DNA of 27,879 nucleotides from CAZUZD01 sp964624465. Lineage in GTDB: Bacteria; Planctomycetota; Planctomycetia; Isosphaerales; Isosphaeraceae. Below the pieces are notes generated by a model. It had not been told where the DNA came from. It worked only from the letters and a program-made list of their open reading frames with translations, and searched no databases. This document shows positions 14,867 through 24,399 of this stretch, piece after piece. The stretch's first letter is position 1. Every line of letters starts with the position of its first letter. Location: the NCBI GenBank assembly GCA_964624465.1, contig CAZUZD010000040.1, positions 1-27,879 on the forward strand, given 5' to 3'. The translations under genes and the position numbers were made by a program.

Positions 14867-17287
14867 ATGCTCATGCCCCCGCCCGACCGATCCCGGAGCG
14901 CCCGCCGGCTCACGCCGCTGGTGCTCGCGATATGCCTGGGCGCCGTTGCGGCGCCACCGGCGCCTGCGCAGGTGCGGGCCCCCGACGCCGCCGAGGCCAG
15001 GACCCTGCGCGAAACGATCGAGTCGCAGCTCACCGCGGAGCTGACCGAGCACTGGTATCCCAACGCGGTCGACCAGGAGCGCGGCGGGTTCCACCAGAAC
15101 TTCGCCCGCGACTGGACCCTGCGGCCCGATGCGCACCGCTCGATCGTCTACCAGGCGCGGCTGACCTGGACGGCCGCCGCCTTCGCCGGGTTCGACGCCG
15201 CCCGTCGCGACGAGTACCTCGGCTACGCCCGCCACGGCGTGGCCAACCTGGCGACGCACTTCTTCGACGGCGAGGGGGGTGGCTTCCACTGGATCCTCCG
15301 GCCCGACGGCAGCGTCGACCCCGAGCAGGGGACGGACCAGCACGTCTACGGGACCGCTTTCTCCCTTTACGCCGCCAGCCAGGCGTATGAGGCGACGAAG
15401 GACGAAAAGGCCCTGATCCTCGCCCGCTCGGCATTCGCCTGGCTCGAGCAGCACGCCCACGACGGCACCCACGGCGGCTACCACGAGGCGTTCCGCCGCG
15501 ACGGCACGCCGATCCTGACGTATCCGCCCGACGCGCCGATCCACCGGCGCACCGACCGGCTGGGTGTCTACTACGGCTTCAAGTCGATGAACTCGCACAT
15601 CCACCTGCTGGAGGCGCTGGCGGAGTTCTACCGGGTCGAGCCGATCGCCGCCGTGCGCGAGCGGCTGGAGGAGGTCTTCACGCTCGTGCGCGACCGGATC
15701 GCCGTCGCTCCGGGAGCGCTGAACCTGTACTTCACCCGCGACTGGAGGCCGACGGCCGCGCACGACTCGTTCGGCCACGACATCGAGACCGCCTACCTGC
15801 TCGTCGAGGCCGCCGAGGCGCTGGGGCGGCCTGATGACGCGAAGACCTGGCAGGTGGCCCGCGCGCTGGTCGACCACGCCCTGGACTGGGGCTGGGATGC
15901 CGAGCACGGCGGCTTCTACGACAAGGGAGACGTCTTCGCCGGCCAGTCGTACGACCAGACGAAGGTCTGGTGGACCCAGGCCGAGGGCCTGAACGCCCTG
16001 ATGATCATGCACGCGAAGTTTGGCGCCACCACGGATCGCTACTGGCAGGCGTTCCGCCAGCAGTGGCAGTTCATCGAGCGGCACCAGCTCGACCCGCAGT
16101 TCGGTGGCTGGTTCAACACGACCAGCCCCGAGGGCCAGCCGAGCGGCGACCTGGCCAAGGCGACCCCCTGGAAGGCGAACTACCACACCGCGCGGGCCCT
16201 CATGAACGTCGCCCGCCACCTGCGCGCGATCGAGGCCCAGGCCGCCGCAAACCCCGCCCCACCCGAGGGAATTCGAGCGGCCTTCGCACCCCCGGCCGCG
16301 CTGGCGGAGGACCTGGGCGACCACCGCTCCCCCCTCCGCTTCGACGACGGCCGACCCGTGCAGACGCCCGCCGAGTGGAGCGAGCGCCGCCGGCAGATCC
16401 GCGCCACCTGGCACGGGCTCATGGGCCCGTGGCCGGCGGCGATCGAGCACCCGAAGGTCGAGGTGCTGGAAACGATCGACCGTGATGGCCTGTCCCAGCG
16501 CAAGCTGAAGCTCGGGCTGGCCAGCGACCGCGACGTCGATGGCTACCTGATCGTGCCGCCGGGGTCCGGGAAGCGGCCGGCGGTGCTGGTCGTCTTTTAC
16601 GAGCCCGAGACCTCGATCGGCCACGGGGGCGCCGGCCGCGACTTCGGCCTCCAAATGGCCCGTCGCGGGTTCGTCACGCTCTCGATCGGCATCCAGCCGC
16701 GCGGGCTGGGATCGGACCAGTTCGCCACCCGGGTGCAGCCGCTGAGCTACCTGGCGCACGTGGCCTCGAACGCCTACAACGCGATGGCCGCGATGCCCGA
16801 GATCGACCCGGAGCGGATCGCCGTGATGGGCCATTCCTACGGCGGCAAGTGGGCGATGTTCGCCGCGTGCCTCGACGACCGCTTCGCCGCCGGCGTCTGG
16901 TCCGATCCCGGCATCGCCTTCGACGAGTCGCGATCGAACGTCAACTACTGGGACCCCTGGTACCTCGGCTGGGCCCCTGCCCCGCGCCCCAAGTCGGGCC
17001 CCCCCTTCACCGACGCCAACCCGCGCCAGGGCGCCTACCGGGCCCTCGTCGCGGGGAACCATGACCTGCACGAACTCCAGGCGCTCATGGCACCCCGGCC
17101 GTTCCTGGTCTCGGGCGGCTCGGAGGACCCGGTCGAGCGCTGGCGGACCCTGAACCACGTCGTCGCCGTCAACCGCCTGCTCGGCCAGTCCGACCGCGTC
17201 GCGATGACCAACCGGCCCGGTCACGACCCCACGCCCGAGTCGAACGAGCAGATTTCTGCCTTCCTGACGTACGTCCTGAAGCCCTGA
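14867..17287 (+). CDS. Secreted AGE-family epimerase fused to alpha/beta hydrolase
   Basis: An 806-residue exported two-domain enzyme. A signal peptide covers residues 1 to about 35. Residues about 45-455 are an (alpha/alpha)6 barrel of the N-acylglucosamine/cellobiose 2-epimerase family: GTDQHVYGTAFSLYAASQAY, MNSHIHLLEALAEF (His244, His246), FGHDIETAYLLVEAAEAL (His304), WWTQAEGLNAL and PWKANYHTARALM (His440) hold the expected catalytic histidines. After an Ala/Pro linker, residues about 485-806 form an alpha/beta hydrolase with nucleophile Ser657 in MGHSYGGKW, a probable acid in SGGSEDP (Asp754) and His786 in RPGHDPTP. This half resembles the exported hydrolases often annotated as acetylxylan or glucuronoyl esterases or dienelactone hydrolases. 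A single enzyme that deacylates and then epimerises an oligosaccharide end is possible, but this is inference. ATG 14867 is used; ATG 14873 is an alternative. Confidence 0.9.
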   Translation: MLMPPPDRSRSARRLTPLVLAICLGAVAAPPAPAQVRAPDAAEARTLRETIESQLTAELTEHWYPNAVDQERGGFHQNFARDWTLRPDAHRSIVYQARLTWTAAAFAGFDAARRDEYLGYARHGVANLATHFFDGEGGGFHWILRPDGSVDPEQGTDQHVYGTAFSLYAASQAYEATKDEKALILARSAFAWLEQHAHDGTHGGYHEAFRRDGTPILTYPPDAPIHRRTDRLGVYYGFKSMNSHIHLLEALAEFYRVEPIAAVRERLEEVFTLVRDRIAVAPGALNLYFTRDWRPTAAHDSFGHDIETAYLLVEAAEALGRPDDAKTWQVARALVDHALDWGWDAEHGGFYDKGDVFAGQSYDQTKVWWTQAEGLNALMIMHAKFGATTDRYWQAFRQQWQFIERHQLDPQFGGWFNTTSPEGQPSGDLAKATPWKANYHTARALMNVARHLRAIEAQAAANPAPPEGIRAAFAPPAALAEDLGDHRSPLRFDDGRPVQTPAEWSERRRQIRATWHGLMGPWPAAIEHPKVEVLETIDRDGLSQRKLKLGLASDRDVDGYLIVPPGSGKRPAVLVVFYEPETSIGHGGAGRDFGLQMARRGFVTLSIGIQPRGLGSDQFATRVQPLSYLAHVASNAYNAMAAMPEIDPERIAVMGHSYGGKWAMFAACLDDRFAAGVWSDPGIAFDESRSNVNYWDPWYLGWAPAPRPKSGPPFTDANPRQGAYRALVAGNHDLHELQALMAPRPFLVSGGSEDPVERWRTLNHVVAVNRLLGQSDRVAMTNRPGHDPTPESNEQISAFLTYVLKP

Positions 17288-17319
17288 CCCGGCCGGTCCG
17301 GGGACTGCGGGAATGACGA

Positions 17320-17365
17320 CGGGCCCGGTCGCACCGCCCTGGAGGGTGGGTTGCGACCGGGCCCG
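17320..17365. terminator. Perfect inverted repeat between convergent genes
   Basis: CGGGCCCGGTCGCA (17320-17333) and its exact complement (17352-17365) flank an 18-base loop that can itself pair partly. The repeat sits between the end of the epimerase fusion and the end of the M28 peptidase gene, so it probably terminates both. No T-run follows. Confidence 0.65.
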
Positions 17366-17395
17366 CGCTGTGTCACTACCAACCGCGAACGCGGC

Positions 17396-19087
<1,692 letters not shown>

Positions 19088-19322
19088 CGGAGGCACTCCG
19101 GAGGTGGGGGCCCTGGCGGGCGAGGACGAGGGCGACCGGGCGGTCGCGACGAGGGGTGCCGCGGCGGCGTGGCCGCGGCGTCGAGCTATCTTGGCCGGGC
19201 GGCCACACCCCCGGCAAGCCCCGCCCATCGGCGACCGCCGGGCGGTGACCGGACCCGTGCGGCGCCGCCACGGCCTCGCTAAACTCGGGGCGATCCCGCT
19301 CCCCTCCGCCCGGGACCCAGCC

Positions 19323-20222
19323 ATGCCCCTGAAGCTCTCCGCCTTCCCCAAGTGCTACCTCGACCAGATCGCCGGCGATCGCTCCATGTCCGTCTTCGAC
19401 TGGATCGAGCAGGCGAAGATGCTCGACGCCGACGGCCTCGAGATGTACGACGGCTTCTTCCCCGACCTCTCCGACCGCACCATCGACCGCGTCGGCGCCG
19501 CCATCCACGACGCCGGCTTCGCCATGCCGATGCTCTGCTGCTCGCCCGACTTCACCAACCCCGACGCCGATGCGCGACAGCGGGCCGTCGACCGCGAGGC
19601 CGAGCTGATCCGGGTGACCCGACGGCTGGGCGGCCCGCGCGCCGTCTGCCGGGTGCTCTCGGGCCAGCGGTATCCGGGGCTGTCGCGGGCCGAGGGGCTG
19701 GAGCGGGTGGTGCGCTGCATCGAGCAGGTGCTACCCGTGGCCCGCGAGCACGACGTGATCCTGGGCCTGGAGAACCACTACAAGGACGGCTTCTGGGCGT
19801 ACCCCGAGTTCGCCCAGAAGCAGGACGTGTTCCTGGAGCTGCTGGCGGCGATCCCCGACCACACCCACTTCGGCGTGCAGTACGACCCCTCGAACGCCAT
19901 CGTCGCCGGCGACGACCCGCTCGAACTGCTCGACGCGGTGGCCGACCGGGTCGTGAGCATGCACGCCTCCGACCGCTCCCTGGCCGAGGGCACGAGCCTC
20001 GACGACCTGCGCCAGAGCGACGGCACGCTCGGCTACTCGCCCAACCTGCGGCACGGCGTCACGGGCCAGGGGCTGAACGACTACGACGCGATCTTCCGGC
20101 GGCTGGCGACGGCCGGCTATCGCGGCTGGGTGAGCATCGAGGACGGCATGAACGGCATGGACGAGATGGCCGAGTCGCTCGCCTTCCTGCGCCGCAAGGT
20201 CGCCCAGTACTTCCCGGAGTGA
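19323..20222 (+). CDS. Sugar phosphate isomerase/epimerase-like TIM barrel
   Basis: A 299-residue cytoplasmic protein of the xylose isomerase-like TIM barrel family. Metal ligands expected at the strand ends are visible: Glu150 (LGLENHYKD), Asp188 (VQYDPSNAI), His214 (VSMHASD) and a late Glu in SIEDGMNGM. Members isomerise or epimerise sugars and inositol derivatives, or act as 3-keto sugar processing enzymes. The dehydrogenase that follows after 7 bases makes the last idea attractive. The upstream ribosome binding site is weak. A TAAACT hexamer at 19280-19285 may be the -10; no -35 is convincing. Exact substrate unknown. Confidence 0.9.
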   Translation: MPLKLSAFPKCYLDQIAGDRSMSVFDWIEQAKMLDADGLEMYDGFFPDLSDRTIDRVGAAIHDAGFAMPMLCCSPDFTNPDADARQRAVDREAELIRVTRRLGGPRAVCRVLSGQRYPGLSRAEGLERVVRCIEQVLPVAREHDVILGLENHYKDGFWAYPEFAQKQDVFLELLAAIPDHTHFGVQYDPSNAIVAGDDPLELLDAVADRVVSMHASDRSLAEGTSLDDLRQSDGTLGYSPNLRHGVTGQGLNDYDAIFRRLATAGYRGWVSIEDGMNGMDEMAESLAFLRRKVAQYFPE

Positions 20223-20229
20223 CCGACAC

Positions 20230-21315
20230 ATGCCACGGCTCCGCACGGCCCTGATCGGCTGCGGCAAGGTCGGCCCGTTCCACGCGCAGGCCTTGCAGAA
20301 CCTGGCCCGCTCGGAGTTCGTCGCCGTCTGCGACACCGACCCGGTCCGGGCCCAGGCGTTCGCGGCCACCTACGGCGCCCGGCCGTACACCGACGTGCCG
20401 ACCATGCTCCGCGATTCGGGCGCCCAGGTCGTCTGCATCACCACGCCGCACCCGCTGCACGCCGAGGCCACCCTGGCGTGCGCCGCCGCCGGCGCCCACG
20501 TGCTGGTCGAGAAGCCGATGGCCGCCAGCCTGGCCGACTGCGACGCCATGCTCGCCGCCACGCGGGCTGCCGGGGTGCGGCTGGGCGTCATCAGCCAGCG
20601 GCGGTGGTACGAGCCGGTCCTGCGGATGCGCCAGGCGATCGACGCCGGCCAGATCGGCACGCCAGGCCTGGGTGTCGTCATGATGCTCTCGTGGCGCGAG
20701 CCGTCGTACTACCGGTCCGACCCCTGGCGCGGGCGCTGGGACACCGAGGGGGGCGGCGTGCTGGTCAACCAGGCGCCCCACCAGCTCGATCTGCTCCAGT
20801 GGTTCATGGGCCCGATCACCGAGATCAGCGGCGCCTGGGCGAACCTGAACCACCCCGAGGTCGAGATCGAGGACACGGCCGTCGCCACCGTCCGGTTCGC
20901 CAGCGGCGGCCTGGGCTCGATCGTGGCCAGCCTCTCCCAGCGCCCCGGCATCACGACCAGGGTCCACATCCACGGCCGCAACGGGGCATCCATTGGCGTC
21001 GAGACCGACCGGGGCGCCACCTTCATCGCCGGCATGACGGGGGTCGTCGAGCCGGCGCTCAACGACCTCTGGACCATCCCCGGCGAGGAGGGCGCACTCG
21101 CCCGCTTCGAGGCCGAGGACCGCGCCCGGTTCGCGACCATCGACCCGCTGGCCCACTACCACGCCCTCCAGATCGACGACTTCCTCGACGCCGTCCTGAA
21201 CGACCGCGCCCCGCTCGTCACCGGCGAGGACGGCCGCACCGTGGTCGCGATGTTCCAGGCCATCTATCGCTCCCAGCGCGAGCGGCGCCCGATCCTCTTC
21301 CCGCTCGACGCCTGA
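20230..21315 (+). CDS. Gfo/Idh/MocA family oxidoreductase
   Basis: A 361-residue NAD(P)-dependent dehydrogenase. The Rossmann fold opens with ALIGCGKVGPFHAQAL, followed by CDTDP at the end of the second strand. The catalytic motif EKP (Glu94-Lys95-Pro96) is in VLVEKPMAAS. The C-terminal beta-sheet domain has GGGVLVNQAPHQLDLLQWFM, with the His-x-x-Asp often used in catalysis, and RWYEPVLRMR before it. There is no Tat or Sec signal, unlike many planctomycete paralogs, so it acts in the cytoplasm on a sugar or cyclitol. It begins 7 bases after the isomerase-like gene, in one operon. A coupled oxidation-isomerisation of the same sugar is plausible but not shown. Confidence 0.93.
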   Translation: MPRLRTALIGCGKVGPFHAQALQNLARSEFVAVCDTDPVRAQAFAATYGARPYTDVPTMLRDSGAQVVCITTPHPLHAEATLACAAAGAHVLVEKPMAASLADCDAMLAATRAAGVRLGVISQRRWYEPVLRMRQAIDAGQIGTPGLGVVMMLSWREPSYYRSDPWRGRWDTEGGGVLVNQAPHQLDLLQWFMGPITEISGAWANLNHPEVEIEDTAVATVRFASGGLGSIVASLSQRPGITTRVHIHGRNGASIGVETDRGATFIAGMTGVVEPALNDLWTIPGEEGALARFEAEDRARFATIDPLAHYHALQIDDFLDAVLNDRAPLVTGEDGRTVVAMFQAIYRSQRERRPILFPLDA

Positions 21316-21343
21316 GCCGCCGCCCCCCGGCCACGAGACCGCC

Positions 21344-22228
21344 ATGCCCCCCCTGTTCCCCGTACCCGACAGCCGCCTCCGCATCGCCGACGGCGGTCTC
21401 GCCACCGAGCTCCAGCGCCTGGGGCTGCCGCCCGGCCAGCCTGCCGACGGCTGGAATCTCGACCACGCGGACGCGGTCCGATCCGTCGCAGCATCCTACG
21501 CGGCCGCCGGGGCCCGGGTGCTGGTCACGAACACGTTCCGCGCCAACCCGGTGGCGCTGGCAGCCATCGGGGCGGCGGACGACCTGGAGGCGATCAACCG
21601 GACCGGGGTCGAGCTGGCCCGCGCGGCGGTCGGTCCTGGAGGCTGGGTGGTCGGCTCGGTGGGTCCGGTCGGGCCCAGCCTGTCATCGGATCAGATCGCC
21701 CCCCACGCCGTGCTGCTGGCCCTGGCCGCCCAGTGCCGGGTGCTGGCCCATGCGGGCGTCGATGCAATCCTGCTGGAGACGTTCACCGACCTGGCCGAGG
21801 CCCGCCTCGCCGTCGCCGCCGCCCGCACGACCGGCCTGCCGGTCATCGCCTCGATGAGCTACGACGCCCCCGACGGCCTGCTCACCCTCCAGGGCGACCC
21901 GCCCGAGGCCGTCGCCGAGGCGCTCACCGAGGCCGGCGTCGAGGCCATTGGCGTGAACTGCGGCCTGGGCCCCGAGGCCGCACTCCGGGTTGCCCAACGG
22001 CTGCGATCGGCCAGCCCCCTGCCCCTCTGGTTCAAGCCGAATGCCGGCCTGCCTCGCATGGCGGACGGCCGCGCCCACTACGACCTGCCCGACGACGCCC
22101 TGGCCCTGCTGCTCCCCGACCTGATCGGCCTGGGGGTCGCCGTCGTGGGCGGCTGCTGCGGCACCACGCCGGCCCACATCGGGGCGCTCGCCGGAGCCGC
22201 GCGCCGGCTGGGGGTCGTTGCGGACTGA
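21344..22228 (+). CDS. Homocysteine S-methyltransferase family protein
   Basis: A 294-residue TIM-barrel methyltransferase domain of the type that uses a zinc ion to activate homocysteine. The zinc cysteines are Cys206 (GVNCGLG) and Cys271-Cys272 (GGCCGTTPAHI). ADGGLATELQRLG at the start and TNTFRANPVAL are also typical. Known relatives take the methyl group from S-methylmethionine, betaine or methylcobalamin; the sequence does not say which. It lies 28 bases after the dehydrogenase gene and probably shares its transcript, although no metabolic link between the two is obvious. Length is normal for a stand-alone member, so it is not a fragment of MetH. Confidence 0.92.
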   Translation: MPPLFPVPDSRLRIADGGLATELQRLGLPPGQPADGWNLDHADAVRSVAASYAAAGARVLVTNTFRANPVALAAIGAADDLEAINRTGVELARAAVGPGGWVVGSVGPVGPSLSSDQIAPHAVLLALAAQCRVLAHAGVDAILLETFTDLAEARLAVAAARTTGLPVIASMSYDAPDGLLTLQGDPPEAVAEALTEAGVEAIGVNCGLGPEAALRVAQRLRSASPLPLWFKPNAGLPRMADGRAHYDLPDDALALLLPDLIGLGVAVVGGCCGTTPAHIGALAGAARRLGVVAD

Positions 22229-22326
22229 CTCCCCTTCCGACCCGGCCGTTGGGTACCATGCCCGGTCGAACGCGGGGCCGGCGCCGGCCCCTGGCCCGCT
22301 CCACCACAATTCCGGAAGGCTCGCCC

Positions 22327-22635
22327 ATGATCCACGTCATCGCCAACATCGAGGCCCACCCCGGCCAGCGCGACGCCCTGATCGCCGAGTTCCACGGCAT
22401 CCTGGCCGAGGTCCGCGCCGAGGCCGGCTGCCTCGCCTATGGACCGGCGGTCGACCACGCCACCGACATCGGCGGCCAGGCCCCCGTGCGGCCGAACACG
22501 GTCGTCATCGTCGAGCAGTGGGAGAGCGTGCCGCACCTCAAGGCGCACCTCGACGCCCCCCACATGCACGCCTTCCGCGCCCGGGCCAAGGACCTGATCG
22601 CCGGCATCAGCCTCCAGATCCTCGGCCCCGCCTGA
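22327..22635 (+). CDS. ABM-domain (antibiotic biosynthesis monooxygenase-like) protein
   Basis: A 102-residue dimeric alpha/beta-barrel protein of the ABM family. It begins MIHVIANIEAHPGQRDALIA and has the W-E-S-x-x-x-L-x-x-H-L pattern (EQWESVPHLKAHLDAPHMHA) near its C-terminus. Relatives are cofactor-free monooxygenases, quinol monooxygenases, or proteins without known activity, so a specific reaction should not be claimed. GGAAGG sits 8 bases before ATG 22327. A 98-base gap from the methyltransferase gene leaves open whether it belongs to the same operon; a TACCAT hexamer at 22254-22259 could be its own -10. The gene ends before a strong hairpin. Confidence 0.88.
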   Translation: MIHVIANIEAHPGQRDALIAEFHGILAEVRAEAGCLAYGPAVDHATDIGGQAPVRPNTVVIVEQWESVPHLKAHLDAPHMHAFRARAKDLIAGISLQILGPA

Positions 22636-22721
22636 GCCGGCGAAACGGCCGGGACATTCCAGGGCGGACCTGGTGATCTCCGGAGCGGCGGTCGCCGGTC
22701 CCGCCCGCCTGGAAACCGCAG

Positions 22722-22758
22722 CGGGCCGCGTCCTTCCGGCAAGGGAAGGCGCGGCCCG
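22722..22758. terminator. Hairpin between the ABM gene and ychF
   Basis: A 15-base-pair stem with one bulged T (22722-22737 with 22744-22758) closes a GGCAAG loop and is followed on the plus strand by TTGG. It lies between convergent genes and may stop transcription from both. Confidence 0.65.
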
Positions 22759-22784
22759 TTGGCGTCATCACGTGAGCGAACGGA

Positions 22785-23876
<1,092 letters not shown>

Positions 23877-24081
23877 GGTGGCGCAATACCCGTGCGGGAG
23901 GACAGACGAACGATCGCGGCCAGGACGCGGACGCGCGAACCGGTGGCGTGCCGCCGGTCGACCGACCAGGCGGAAAAGGAACGTGATTCTAGACTCCCGC
24001 CCCCCCCCGTGTCTCGCCAACTTTTCCCGCACGGCCGCCACCCGGGAGCGCAGCGACCCGCTCGGCGCGGGCCGCCAGGGC

Positions 24082-24324
24082 TCACACCCGCTTGATCTGA
24101 CGGAGCGCGAACAGCAGGACGACCGCGCCGACGGTCGCGGTGACCAGGGCGCCGAGCAGCCCGCCTGCCGAGATGCCCAGCAGACCGAACAGGAAACCAC
24201 CGAGCAAGGCCCCGATCACCCCGACGATCATGTCGCCGACGAGGCCGAAGCCGCCCCCCTTGACCAGCTGGCCCGCCAGGAATCCGGCGGCCAGCCCGAT
24301 CAGCAAGAACCAGAGTAAATCCAC
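24082..24324 (-). CDS. GlsB/YeaQ/YmgE-type small membrane protein
   Basis: An 80-residue, glycine-rich inner-membrane protein with three hydrophobic segments (about 2-18, 28-50 and 55-74). It belongs to the transglycosylase-associated (GlsB/YeaQ/YmgE) family, members of which are linked to stress responses without a known biochemical activity. Typical features are FLLIGLAAGFLAGQLVKGGG and GDMIVGVIGALLGGFLFGLL. The C-terminus ends ALRQIKRV, as in the family. The start is GTG 24324, preceded by GAGGTGA. It lies 205 bases upstream of ychF on the same strand. Confidence 0.93.
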   Translation of the reverse strand: MDLLWFLLIGLAAGFLAGQLVKGGGFGLVGDMIVGVIGALLGGFLFGLLGISAGGLLGALVTATVGAVVLLFALRQIKRV

Positions 24325-24399
24325 GGAGTCACCTCGCCTGATGGGCTCGAGAACCGGCCAGCCCTCGCGGAGCCACGCGGCCCGCCGGGTCGACCGGGG

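Noticed and set aside
14798..17224. Minus-strand open frame of 808 codons
   Set aside because: Antisense to the epimerase-hydrolase fusion, which has catalytic motifs in both halves.
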